The notes beneath the pieces are model-generated. The model searched no databases. It was not told the origin of the DNA and saw only the letters and a list, made by a program, of their open reading frames with translations. Positions 1 through 9,300 of a stretch of 64,000 nucleotides of DNA are shown piece after piece. The stretch's first letter is position 1; the number at the start of each line of letters is the position of its first letter. This DNA is from DATLGB01 sp038232275 (GTDB lineage Bacteria > Actinomycetota > Thermoleophilia > Solirubrobacterales > Solirubrobacteraceae): NCBI GenBank assembly GCA_038232275.1, contig JBBSIC010000010.1, positions 1-64,000 on the forward strand, read 5' to 3'. A program made the translations under genes and the position numbers.

Positions 1-1439
1 CGGCGCGCGGCGGCCGCCCGGCGCGCGGCCGTCCGCCGCGCCCGGTCGTGCGCGCGCTGCTGCGTGCGGCGGCGGGCACGCCGATCGCCGGAGGCCGGGG
101 TCGGCAACGGGGTGGCGACCCGCTCCGGGGCGGCCGCGGGGGTCGGCGTGGACGTCGCCTGCCTGGCCGCGGGCCGCGGTCCGGCGGGGCTTCCGGTGTC
201 CCAGGCCGAGGCGACCGCAACGGTCGCGGCCGCGACCGTGAGCAGCACGAGACCGGGGACCCAGCGGCGCAGGCGGGGCCGGTGCTTGGCGGCAAGCGCC
301 GCGGCCGCGGCCTCGGGCTCGGGCTCGGGCTGCGCGGCAGGGCGGTCCTGCGAGACCGGCGGAGCGGCCACGGACGGCGCCGGCGGGCGAGCCGGAGCCG
401 CGGGGACCGGCGCCACCGGCGGCGCGGCCGGGCCGGCGTCGCCGGCCGCGTCCACCGCGGGATCCACGTACCCCCGGTCGTCTTGGGCGGCGCCGAGGAG
501 CCGCGACAGGCGCTCGGCGCCCGTGCCGGGCTCGAGCTCGGGCAGCAGCGAGCGGGCGATAGCGGCGAAGCCGTACAGCGTGGCGGCCGGGCCCAGCGCG
601 CGCAGCGCGTCTGCCGCCGCCTCGCGCACGCCGTGGTCGCGGTCCGACGCGGCCGCGAGCAGCCCCTCCACGGCCTGGGGGTCGCGGATGCGCGCGAGGG
701 CGTGGGCCGCCGAGCGCTGGGTCGCGGCGTCGCCGCGGTGCAGCAGCTCCAACAGCGCGGGCGTCGAGCGCGAGTCGCGCAGCTCGCCGAGCACCCGCGC
801 CGCCGCTTCGCGGGTACCGTCCTGATGCAGCGCCGCTTCCAGCGCCGCGGCGCTCTCCGCGGGCATGGCCTGCAGCAGGAGGGCCGCGCGTTCCTGGCAC
901 ACCGCGTCAGGACCGGCGAGCCCCGACATCGCCGCCGCCACCGTGGCCGAACGCGAAGCCGGGTCGGGTGCGCGGTCGAGCACGGATAGCACGGCCTGTG
1001 CGCCGGCCTCGTCGTCGCCGGGCGCTCCGTCCAGGTAGCGCGTGGCCACGCGCAGGGCGACGTCGGCGTCGACCGCGGCTCGGGCGTCGAGGTGCTCCAG
1101 CGCCTTTTCGCGCAGCCGCCCGTCCTGCGGCGCCGTCCAGCGCAGCGCGGCGTCGGCGATGGCGTCGATCGCCTGCGGCTCCTCGAAGCCGCTCAGCGCG
1201 TCCAGCGCGTTGCGCCGGACGGCGGGGTCGTCGGACAGCGCGACGGCGAGCGGCTGCAGCGCCGCCGGGTCGGCGAGGCGCCCGAGCGCGGCGGCGGCCT
1301 CGGCGCGCACCGCCGTACCGAGGTCGATCAGACGCCGCGAGCCGTCCTGGGCCAGGTCGCGGAACTCGAGCGCCGCGATCAGGCGGCGCACGTCGCGGCG
1401 CCGCTCGAGGCGCGATACGTGGGGGCGCCTACGCGTCAT
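1..1439 (-). CDS. HEAT-repeat protein with C-terminal membrane segment (partial)
   Basis: I translated the minus strand by hand from ATG at 1439; the frame stays open to the window edge, so the 3' end is missing. The first ~330 residues are repeated helical pairs of the HEAT/PBS-lyase type, for example units near AVRRNALDALSGF and TQRSAAHALARIRDPQAVEG. A Pro/Ala linker follows, then one hydrophobic segment (VPGLVLLTVAAATVAVASA, about residues 395-413). The tail is rich in Pro, Thr, Arg and Ala and runs off the edge. HEAT arrays usually act as protein-binding scaffolds; the single segment suggests membrane anchoring, probably with the repeats inside the cell. A GGAG lies about 12 bases before the ATG. 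The partner is unknown. The plus-strand open frames over this region are low-complexity Arg/Ala/Gly translations and look like shadows. Confidence 0.75.
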   Translation of the reverse strand, partial: MTRRRPHVSRLERRRDVRRLIAALEFRDLAQDGSRRLIDLGTAVRAEAAAALGRLADPAALQPLAVALSDDPAVRRNALDALSGFEEPQAIDAIADAALRWTAPQDGRLREKALEHLDARAAVDADVALRVATRYLDGAPGDDEAGAQAVLSVLDRAPDPASRSATVAAAMSGLAGPDAVCQERAALLLQAMPAESAAALEAALHQDGTREAAARVLGELRDSRSTPALLELLHRGDAATQRSAAHALARIRDPQAVEGLLAAASDRDHGVREAAADALRALGPAATLYGFAAIARSLLPELEPGTGAERLSRLLGAAQDDRGYVDPAVDAAGDAGPAAPPVAPVPAAPARPPAPSVAAPPVSQDRPAAQPEPEPEAAAAALAAKHRPRLRRWVPGLVLLTVAAATVAVASAWDTGSPAGPRPAARQATSTPTPAAAPERVATPLPTPASGDRRARRRTQQRAHDRARRTAARRAAAAR

Positions 1440-1535
1440 CTGGACGAGGCTCCATGGGATTCCACCGTAGCCGGTGCATCGTCCATGACACGACAACGCC
1501 GCGGGGCGCCTCGTTCTTGCGTGGCGACCCGCTCG

Positions 1536-2393
1536 TCAGAGGCCGGCGGAACCGGTCGGCTGCGGGGGGACGAGATGCCGGCGGTACGCGGTGAAGGGCA
1601 CGAAGCCGAAGTCCAGCCAGACCGGCAGCCCTGAGCTCGAGGATTGACCGATCGTGAGCGCGGCGCCGGATTTTGACTCACAATCCTCGAGCGCAGCCCG
1701 GAGTGTGCTCTGTGCGAGCCCGCGGCCTCGGGCGCTCGGCACCGTGCCACTCTGGCAGCCCACGAGCACGCCGTAGGCAGCCATCGTCATCGCGCCTGAG
1801 AGCGGTTCGCCGTTCTCGTATGCGACGTAGGAGACCACGTGAGGTCCTGCCGCGCTGTCCGGGTGAAACAGCAGATCGGCCGCGAGGGGCAGCGGCGTGC
1901 CCTGCAAGCCCCAGGCCGCCGCCGTCACACGCAAGAGATCCTGCCGCGTCGCATGGTCGGTCGCCCGCCGGAGCTCGACGCCATCGGGAACCGCGCGCTT
2001 CTCGGGAATGCGATCCAGCACGATCCCCGGGATGCGCTCCAACTCCTGGAACCCCTCATGTTCGGCCAGAGCCGCGAGTTCGAGATCGGCATGCACTCGC
2101 GACCACAGTACGAAGCTACTGCGACGAGAGGCGAAGAACTCCTGACCGCGACGGATCACCTCGGGCGCGGAGAGCTTGGTGTTCAGGCACAGGGCCCCGT
2201 TGCGAAACGGGTTCAGGTGCGGATGCGGTCCCCGGAACAGCAGTAGCCCATCCTCTTCGAGCAACGTTCCGCCGTGGCGTCCGAGATGGCGGATGGACTC
2301 CGCCAGCACGAGGTCGCTCAATACCAGCAGCTCCTCTTGAGCGCCGTCGAAGCCGGTGTCGGTCGCGATCACCTCGCGGGCTCGCCGTGGCAC
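1536..2393 (-). CDS. GNAT-family N-acetyltransferase
   Basis: The 285-residue product has its acetyl-CoA binding motif A near residues 216-236 (GTVPSARGRGLAQSTLRAAL, an RGRG-type pyrophosphate loop). This is followed by the beta-alpha end typical of the family (VWLDFGFVPFTAYRRHLV). The N-terminal half (about 1-130) is less conserved and may be a degenerate GNAT fold that helps recognise substrate. The family transfers an acetyl group to an amine; the substrate cannot be read here. The gene stands alone on the minus strand, divergent from the ABC exporter with 51 bases between them. It could be housekeeping or detoxification and need not belong to the peptide cluster. Confidence 0.85.
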   Translation of the reverse strand: MPRRAREVIATDTGFDGAQEELLVLSDLVLAESIRHLGRHGGTLLEEDGLLLFRGPHPHLNPFRNGALCLNTKLSAPEVIRRGQEFFASRRSSFVLWSRVHADLELAALAEHEGFQELERIPGIVLDRIPEKRAVPDGVELRRATDHATRQDLLRVTAAAWGLQGTPLPLAADLLFHPDSAAGPHVVSYVAYENGEPLSGAMTMAAYGVLVGCQSGTVPSARGRGLAQSTLRAALEDCESKSGAALTIGQSSSSGLPVWLDFGFVPFTAYRRHLVPPQPTGSAGL

Positions 2394-2444
2394 GGGCGGA
2401 TCGTAACCGCCTCAGTGCGGGCGCGCTCCGGGTAGCCTCCCGAC

Positions 2445-3341
2445 GTGGTCGAAAACCTCTCCCCCGCCGCCTCCGAACCGCAGACCAAGCCGTACGAGGC
2501 GCCCGCCGACGGGCCGCGCGACGCGATCCTGTTCCGGCGGCGCGTCGGCGTGGTGTCCGCCGCGCGGGAGCTGTGGCAGTACCGGGAGCTCGTCCTGACC
2601 CTCGCGGAGCGCGACCTGCGCGTCCGCTACAAGCAGGCCGTGCTGGGCGTGGCGTGGGCGCTCGTGACCCCGCTGTTGCTGATGGCCGCGTTCGCCCTCG
2701 TCTTCACGCGGTTCACGAACGTGAGCGCTCATGGCGTCCCGTACCCGCTGTTCGCCGCGATCGGTCTCGTCCCGTGGGCGTTCTTCTCGTCGGGCTTCTC
2801 GCGCGGCGGGACCAGCCTCGTCACCAACATCCCGCTGCTCAACAAGCTCTACTGTCCGCGCGAGGTGTTCCCGCTGGCGTCCATCGCGCTCGCGATCGCC
2901 GATGCGATCGCCGCGACGGTGGTGCTCGCCGCGCTGTTCCCCCTCTCGGGCTACGCGCCCAGGCTGGAGACGCTCTACGCGCCGCTGCTGCTGATGATCG
3001 CGCTGTGCTTCACGGCCGGGCTCACCCTCGCGGTGTCGGTGATCGTCGTATACCTGCGCGACATGCAGGTCCTGCTTCCGCTCATCGTCCAGTTCGGCCT
3101 GTTCGTCACCCCGGTCGGCTACGGCGCCGACGCCATCGTCAGCGGCCCCACCGGCCAGGCCATCTTCGCGGCGCTGAACCCGCTCGCCCCGGTCATCGAC
3201 GGCCTCAGGCGCGGGATCCTGTTCGGCAAGCCCCCGCAGTTGATCCCGACGCTGGTCGGCGCGGCGAGCTCGGTGATCGTGCTCGTCGTAGGCTTCGTCG
3301 TATTCAAGCGCATGGAGGGCGGGCTTGCCGACATCGCCTGA
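2445..3341 (+). CDS. Polysaccharide ABC exporter, permease subunit (Wzm/TagG type)
   Basis: This 298-residue membrane protein matches the ABC-2 permeases that export O-antigen, teichoic acid or capsule glycans. A soluble N-terminal stretch of ~50 residues leads into the conserved region RDLRVRYKQAVLGVAWAL (about residues 57-74). Six hydrophobic segments follow, including VTPLLLMAAFALVFTRF and AAIGLVPWAFFSSGFSRG. The start is GTG at 2445. The ATPase gene begins inside its last codons (17-base overlap), so the two are almost certainly translated together and form one transporter. Substrates of this family are lipid-linked glycans, which ties the gene to the polysaccharide genes at 46-64 kb more than to the adjacent NRPS genes, although export of a peptide conjugate cannot be excluded. 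Confidence 0.9.
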   Translation: MVENLSPAASEPQTKPYEAPADGPRDAILFRRRVGVVSAARELWQYRELVLTLAERDLRVRYKQAVLGVAWALVTPLLLMAAFALVFTRFTNVSAHGVPYPLFAAIGLVPWAFFSSGFSRGGTSLVTNIPLLNKLYCPREVFPLASIALAIADAIAATVVLAALFPLSGYAPRLETLYAPLLLMIALCFTAGLTLAVSVIVVYLRDMQVLLPLIVQFGLFVTPVGYGADAIVSGPTGQAIFAALNPLAPVIDGLRRGILFGKPPQLIPTLVGAASSVIVLVVGFVVFKRMEGGLADIA

Positions 3342-4527
3342 CGGGACGATCGAGGCCGGCGAGGTCTGGAAGCGCTTTCGGGCCGACACCCGGCCGTCCT
3401 ACCTGCAGGATCAGATCGCGCGCGTCGGCGACCGGCTGCGTGGCCGCCACGGGCCGTCCTGGCGCTGGGCGCTCCGCGAGATCGACCTGCGAGCCGCGCC
3501 CGGGGAGTCCGTCGCCCTCGTTGGCCAGAACGGCAGCGGGAAGTCGACGCTGCTGAAGATCCTGACACGCGTCATGTACCCGACCGCCGGTCGCGTGGGG
3601 GTGGCGGGCCGGGTCGGCGCGCTGATCGAGGTCCGGGCCGGCATCGCGCCCCAGCTCACCGGCCGGGAGAACATCTATCTCACCGGGTCGCTGATGGGCC
3701 TGCCGCGCCGGGAGGTCCGGCGGCGCTTCGACGACATCGTCGAGTTCGCCGAGCTCGAGGATGCCGTCGACCGCCAGGTCAAGTTCTACTCGACCGGCAT
3801 GCAGATGCGGCTCGGCTTCGGCGTGGCCGCGTTCCTGGAACCGGACGTCCTGCTCGTCGACGAGGTGCTCGCCGTCGGGGACGCGACCTTCCAGCAGCGC
3901 TGCCTCGAGCGCCTGCGCCACGTGCTCAGCCAGGGCACGACGCTCGTGTTCGTGTCGCACGACCTGGCCGCCGTGGAAGCGACCTGCGAACGCGCGCTGT
4001 GGCTGCACGACGGGGTGGTGCGCAGCACGGGGCCCGTTCGAGACGTCCTCGGCGACTACCGCGCCTCCGTCGAGGTCGCCGCCGAGTCCCTGGCACCGAT
4101 CGACGGGCTGCTGTCCATCCGGGACGTCGAGCTGACCGCTCCGACCGGCGGAGTGATCACCACCGACGGCCAGCTGGACATCGACTTCGTGCTCGGCAGC
4201 GACTCGAGCTACCGGACCTGGGTCTACGTCGGCGTAAGCGAGGGGCCCGCGAGCCCCATCTTCCTGCTCAACCCGGGCCGGGAGACCGCGATCGAGCCCG
4301 GGGATACGGCCGTCCGCTGCTCGATTGCGCGGCTCCCGCTGCCGAAGGGGCGCTACTACGCCTGGACCGCGGTGTTCCGCGGCTGGACGGACGGCGCGCA
4401 GCTGCTGGCGTGGCAGCCGGTCGCGCGCTTCGAGGTCCACGGTCCCGGGCTTGCGGAGACGCCGCGGGCGGTGGTCCGGCTCTCGCCGGTGCACGTCGCA
4501 TCCACCTGGAGCGTGTCACGGTTGTGA
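3325..4527 (+). CDS. Polysaccharide ABC exporter, ATPase subunit (Wzt/TagH type)
   Basis: The ATPase has a Walker A motif GQNGSGKS (residues 67-74), the signature YSTGMQMRL (155-163), Walker B LLVDE (176-180) and the switch His in FVSHD (H212). Lengthened loops such as GRVGALIEVRAGIAPQLTGR are typical of the glycan-export subfamily. Residues ~265-395 form a beta-rich C-terminal extension resembling the Wzt carbohydrate-binding domain, which in known systems recognises the cap of the finished glycan. Translation probably starts at TTG 3325, preceded by GGAGGG and overlapping the permease gene by 17 bases. It ends 30 bases from the convergent dioxygenase gene, with a clean hairpin between. Subunit assignment is firm; the glycan is unknown. 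Confidence 0.92.
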   Translation: MPTSPDGTIEAGEVWKRFRADTRPSYLQDQIARVGDRLRGRHGPSWRWALREIDLRAAPGESVALVGQNGSGKSTLLKILTRVMYPTAGRVGVAGRVGALIEVRAGIAPQLTGRENIYLTGSLMGLPRREVRRRFDDIVEFAELEDAVDRQVKFYSTGMQMRLGFGVAAFLEPDVLLVDEVLAVGDATFQQRCLERLRHVLSQGTTLVFVSHDLAAVEATCERALWLHDGVVRSTGPVRDVLGDYRASVEVAAESLAPIDGLLSIRDVELTAPTGGVITTDGQLDIDFVLGSDSSYRTWVYVGVSEGPASPIFLLNPGRETAIEPGDTAVRCSIARLPLPKGRYYAWTAVFRGWTDGAQLLAWQPVARFEVHGPGLAETPRAVVRLSPVHVASTWSVSRL

Positions 4528-4535
4528 CCCCGGTC

Positions 4536-4552
4536 GGGGCCATCACGGCCCC
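4536..4552. terminator. Hairpin between convergent genes
   Basis: A perfect six-base-pair GC stem (GGGGCC / GGCCCC) with a five-base loop lies in the 29-base gap between the convergent wzt-like and dioxygenase genes. There is no U tract on either strand. A bidirectional terminator is the natural reading, as is common in high-GC actinobacteria, but it rests on position and symmetry only. Confidence 0.5.
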
Positions 4553-4556
4553 TCCG

Positions 4557-5585
4557 TCAGGCCGCCGAGGTCATCTCGGCCATGGCGACGAGGATCTTCC
4601 GGGGGCCGCCGAACGGGCGCCGGGCGTGCGCGACGAGCATGTTGTCGAGCACGATCAGGTCGCCCGCCTCCCAGGGGAACTCCACGCACAGCTCCTCGTA
4701 GAGCTCGCCGAGCCGGTCGATGACCTCGTCGCCGATCGGCGTGCCGTCGCCGAAGTGCACGTTGCGCGGCAGCTCGTCCTCCGAGAAGAGCTGCTGGAGC
4801 GCGGATCGCGTCTCGGGATCGAGGCAGCGGGCGTGGTGGAGCTGGACCTGGTTGAAGAAGACGCGGTCGCCGGTGCGCGGGTGGGTCGTGACCGCCGGGG
4901 CGACGTTTGAGACGCGCAGCCCGTCACCGGACGTCCACTCGGCCGTCATCCCGGCTTCGTTGCACACCTGCTCGACCTCGCCCTTGTCAGCGGTGTGGAA
5001 GAACTCCTGCCACGGGACGTCGACGCCCTCGGAGAAGTTGCGGACGTACATCAGCCCCTTGCTCGCGAACTCCTCCAGCAGCTCCGGGTCGAGCGCGTCG
5101 CACAGCTTGCGGCAGTCCAGCAGCGGGGTCTCGCCGCCGGTCTCCGACGGGATCACGCACGAGAAGAACTGCCGCAGCGGCCACTGCGGCAGGTGCGAGC
5201 TCTCGTTGTGAAACAGGATCATCTTGTCGGCGGGGTAGGGCGTCGAGCCGTAGATGCGCTCGCTCGTGGGCTCCGTCGGCAGGTCGCCGTACTCCGCGAA
5301 CAGCTCGGGCACGATGGCCGAGGCGACGCGCTCGAAGTCCTCGGCGCCGTCGAGCCCGAAGCCGCGGAACAGCAGCGCGCCGTAGCGGTCGAGGTGCGCC
5401 TCGATCTCCGCGCGGTGCGAGGACGCCCACTCCGCGAGGTCGACGTTGTCCACCGCGGGCACGAGGACCAGCGGCAGGGAGTCCTCGAGGCCCGGCATGA
5501 ACCGGGTGTCGACCAGCCGGGTCGTGTCGATGGCCTTGCGGCGCATCGCCCGCATCGGCCGCGGGGACCGCTCTTCTGTGCTCAT
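4557..5585 (-). CDS. TauD/TfdA-family Fe(II)/2-oxoglutarate dioxygenase, probable aspartyl beta-hydroxylase (SyrP-like)
   Basis: The 342-residue protein has the facial-triad motif H-x-E in LFHNESSH (H126, E128). The distal His is in DNMLVAHARRPF (H320), and R329 just after it is a good candidate to bind 2-oxoglutarate. The HNES motif with an acidic Glu and the PWxxFF region match NRPS-associated TauD enzymes such as SyrP, which hydroxylates the beta carbon of Asp held on a carrier protein. Here it is the last gene of a minus-strand operon; its ATG shares ATGA with the stop of the phosphopantetheinyl transferase gene. The two Asp-type modules at 26-34 kb, each preceded by a C-like domain without catalytic His, are its likely clients. 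Dioxygenase identity is secure; substrate is inference. An alternative is hydroxylation of Thr or Dab. Confidence 0.88.
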   Translation of the reverse strand: MSTEERSPRPMRAMRRKAIDTTRLVDTRFMPGLEDSLPLVLVPAVDNVDLAEWASSHRAEIEAHLDRYGALLFRGFGLDGAEDFERVASAIVPELFAEYGDLPTEPTSERIYGSTPYPADKMILFHNESSHLPQWPLRQFFSCVIPSETGGETPLLDCRKLCDALDPELLEEFASKGLMYVRNFSEGVDVPWQEFFHTADKGEVEQVCNEAGMTAEWTSGDGLRVSNVAPAVTTHPRTGDRVFFNQVQLHHARCLDPETRSALQQLFSEDELPRNVHFGDGTPIGDEVIDRLGELYEELCVEFPWEAGDLIVLDNMLVAHARRPFGGPRKILVAMAEMTSAA

Positions 5586-6334
5586 GTCGTCTCCTGAAGG
5601 GTCATGCAGTCGTCAACGGGGGTGGTGTCGAGGTGCCGGGTGAGGACCCGCCAGCCTACGTCGCGGGCGGCGAGCGCCGCGACGTAGCCCTCAGCCGGGT
5701 CGCTGAGGTCCACGAGCCGCCAGCGCCCGGGCTCCTCGGCCGACCACCCGGTGCGCAGCAGCCGGCAGGGCTGCCCCGGGGCGAAGCCGACGTCGAACGC
5801 GTCCAGGGGGAGGCTCAGGCCGTCCCCGCGGGCCTTCACGAACGCCTCCTTGCGGGTCCAGCAGGCGAGGAAGGCTGACGCGCGCTCGCTGACGGGGAGC
5901 GCGCGCAGCTCGGCAGCCTCAGCCGGCGAGAAGAATCGCTCCGAGATGAGGTCTGCGTCGGGCGGCGCAGGTGAGCGTTCGACGTCAATCCCGACCTCGA
6001 CCGAGGCGCTGAAGGCGAAGAGCGCGACCGACCCGGAGTGCGCCAGGTTGAACCACGGGCCACCGCCGTCCAGAACCGGTTTGCCAAAGGTGCCGTAGCG
6101 GAACTTGAGCTCCTGCGCCGGCGCGCCGACATAGCGCCCCAGCAGTGTCCGGAGAATCCCGCGGCCGACGACGAAACGGCGGCGGTCACGCTCGAAGCGG
6201 AAGTCATCGGCTCGGGCGTGCTCGTCGTCGGCGAGCAGGCTCTCGAGGCCAGGGGCGACCTCGGGCGGCGGATCCAGCGACACCTGCCAGACGTGCAGCT
6301 CATCCGGTGCAAGCCCTGGATGGGGCGGCGTCAC
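5582..6334 (-). CDS. Sfp-type 4'-phosphopantetheinyl transferase
   Basis: This enzyme moves the phosphopantetheine arm of coenzyme A onto carrier-protein serines, which the six PCPs and the ACP of this cluster need. Diagnostic motifs are FNLAHSGSVALFAF (residues 96-109), VGIDVERS (114-121, with metal-binding D117 and E119) and WTRKEAFVKARGDGL (159-173, with E163 and K167). I place the start at GTG 6334 because it overlaps the NRPS stop as GTGA, giving 250 residues, the usual length for the family. A longer frame upstream would lie entirely inside the NRPS coding region. Its own stop overlaps the dioxygenase start as ATGA, so all three genes are translationally coupled. Confidence 0.93.
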   Translation of the reverse strand: MTPPHPGLAPDELHVWQVSLDPPPEVAPGLESLLADDEHARADDFRFERDRRRFVVGRGILRTLLGRYVGAPAQELKFRYGTFGKPVLDGGGPWFNLAHSGSVALFAFSASVEVGIDVERSPAPPDADLISERFFSPAEAAELRALPVSERASAFLACWTRKEAFVKARGDGLSLPLDAFDVGFAPGQPCRLLRTGWSAEEPGRWRLVDLSDPAEGYVAALAARDVGWRVLTRHLDTTPVDDCMTLQETT

Positions 6335-9300
6335 GGCTCGGCTCTCTCCGCCATGCGGGCATCGATCACGCGGCGCAGAGTCGCCGCGATGGAGTCCACA
6401 TGCGGGCGCGTCAGGAATCTGAGGTTCCAAGTGTCCTCCGGTCCGCCCACGACCGGGTGATACTTCACGCCGCCGAGCGCGAGCGGCGCCCAGCGTGCCG
6501 CGAACTGCTCATGCCGCTCCGATGCTACGCCGAACCAGTCGATGCGCGCCCGCGTCGGAGGTGCGACGTAGCTCTGGCGCGCGCGGGAACTGGCCATGAG
6601 ATGCAGGTCCCAGAGGCTGCGCCGCGGACGCTTGCGTCCGTGGCGCAGCAGGTGCTCGTAGTAGGCCATCCCGAGCTTGTGATTGAGGTTTTTTCTGCGT
6701 CGGCTCAGCCATGGGCGCCACGTCCGCGCGTCGCCGGCGTGCAGCGGCGGCTCCGATCGGCGGCCGTACGGTGCCGAGTTCAGCATCGCGAGCAGCACCG
6801 GAGGCTCTCCGGCCTCATCGAGCTGTCGGGCCATCTCGTACGCCACCATGCCGGCGAACGCGAGGCCCAGCAGCAGGTGGGGGCCCCCCGGCTGGAACGC
6901 CCGCAGCTCACGCACGTAGTGGGCGGCGAGCTCCTCGACGGTCCCCATGGGCAACGTCCGCCCGTCCATCCCTGGGGACTGCAGGCCGTATACGGGCTGG
7001 TCTGAGCCGAGCTGCTCGACCAGTTGGCGGTACGGAAGGAAGTCGCTGTTCAGGTTGGCGAGGCTGATGACGACGAGCGGCGCTCGCGAGCCCTCCGACC
7101 GCAGCGCCACGATCGGAGACCAGGGCTTCGACGATGCGCGCTCACGAACGATCGCGGCTGCGAGCTCCGCGACGGTGTCGCCCTGAAAGAGGGTGGCAAG
7201 CGGCAGCTTGACGCCGAGACGCTCCTCGATCTCGGCGAAGAGCCGGACAGCGAGCAGGGAGTGACCGCCGAGGGCGAAGAAGCTGTCCTCGGCGCCGACC
7301 CGCTCGACATCGAGCATCTCGCGCCACAGATCCGCGACCTCCTGTTCGGTCGGCGTGCGCGGCGGCATCGACACGCTTCGTGCCCCCCAGGTCGGAGTCG
7401 GGAGCGCGCGTCGGTTCAGCTTGCCGTTGGAGGTGAGGGGCAGGCTGTCCACCGCCATGATCGACGCCGGCACCATGTGCGGCGGCAGGAAGCCTTTGAC
7501 GTGCGTATGCAGCACCGCGGGCAGATCGGCGGTACCGGAGGAGCCGGCGGCAGGCACGAAGTACGCGGCGAGGCGCGTGTCGTCGGGAGCGACCTGCAGG
7601 GCCGTCACGGCGGTCTCTGAGACGGCGTCGTGGGTAAGCAGGGCGCTCTCGATCTCGCCGAGCTCGATGCGGTAGCCGCGGACCTTGACCTGCGCGTCGC
7701 CCCGGCCGAGGAAGTCCAGTCCGCCGCCGGGCAGCCGCCGCGCCCGATCGCCGCTCTTATACAGGCGGCCCTCGCCGAACGGGTTGGCCACGAAGCGCTC
7801 GGCCGTCAGCTCGGGCCGGTTGAGATAGCCGCGCGCCACGCCCGCGCCGCCGACGTAGATCTCACCGGGCACCCCCGTCGGCACATGCGCCCCCGCGGCG
7901 TCAAGGACATGCAGCTCGAGATCGGGCAGCGCCACCCCGATCGGGCTGCCCGCGCGCGCGACGGCCTCGGCGGCAACCACCTGGTAGCTGACGTGGACCG
8001 TCGTCTCGGTGATGCCATACATGTTCACCAGCACCGGGCCGCCGTCGCCGAAGTGCTCAAACCACCGAGCCAGCGCCACCGGTCGCAGCGCCTCGCCGCC
8101 GAACACGACGACCCGCACGCACAGCCTGTCGGCGACCGACAACAGCTCACCCATCGCCCCGCTGAACAGGCTCGGCGTCGCGTTTAGCACCGTCACCCGC
8201 TCAAACGCCAACAGCCGCGACAGCGCCTCCGGCGAGCGGACCGTCCAATGCGACGGAATCACCAGCTTGCCGCCGTAAAGCAGCGCCCCCCACATCTCCC
8301 AGACCGAGAAATCAAACGCATACGAATGCAACAGCGCCCACGTATCCGACGCCCCAAAGCCAAACCACGCCTCCGTGCAGCTGAACAACCGCGCGACGTT
8401 GCGATGCTCCACCAGCACACCCTTCGGCCTGCCCGTCGACCCCGACGTATAGATCACATACGCCAAATCCCCCGGGACCGAGCCCACCTCCGGCGCCGTG
8501 ATCGGCTCCGTCGCGAGCGCCGCGGCCTCGGCGTCCAGGCAGACCACCGACGCCTCGTGCATCGGCAACCGGTCCAGCAGCGGCTCATGCGTGAGCAGCA
8601 CCGGAGCGCCGGTGTCGCTCAGTACGAAGCCCAGCCGCTCCGCAGGATTGTCCGGGTCCATCGGCACGTAGGCCCCGCCCGCCTTCAGGACGGCGACGAC
8701 CGCGACGATCATGTCCAACGAGCGCTCCAGGCACAACGCGACCAGACAGTCCCTGCCGACGCCCAGGGCACGCAGGCGGTGCGCTAGCTGGTTGGCCCGT
8801 CGGTCCAGCTCGCCGTAGGTGAGCATCACACCCTCGTGCACCACCGCCGGCGCGTCCGGAGCACGTGCGACCTGATCGGCGAACATCTCGTGCAGGCAGC
8901 CTGCGGGCTCGCCCGGCGCGACGGCCACGGACATCCCCAGTGCTTCGTCACGCTGCTGCTCGCCCAGCAGCCGCAGCTCCGCGACCCGCCGCCCCGGATC
9001 CTCGAGCGCCGCTCTCAGAAGCATCTCGTAGTGCTCGAGCATGCGGTCGATGGTGTCCGCCTCGAACAGCTCCGTCGAGTACTCGAAGGACAGGCGCAGG
9101 CCCTCGTCGCTCTCGAGCGTGAGAACCGCCAGATCGAACTTCGAGGTGCTGCGCTCCAGCTCGACGATGCTCGTCTTCAGCCCCGAGAGCTCCAACGGCC
9201 GCCCGCCGGCGTGCTGCAGCGCGAAGAGCACCTGGACGATCGGCGCATGGCCGAGCCCGCGTTCGGGGTTGAGCTCGGCGACCAGTCGATCGAAGGGCAT

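Noticed and set aside
48..989. Plus-strand open frames over the left edge, rich in Arg and Gly
   Set aside because: The minus strand encodes an orderly HEAT-repeat protein over the same bases; the plus-strand translations have no motif or normal composition.
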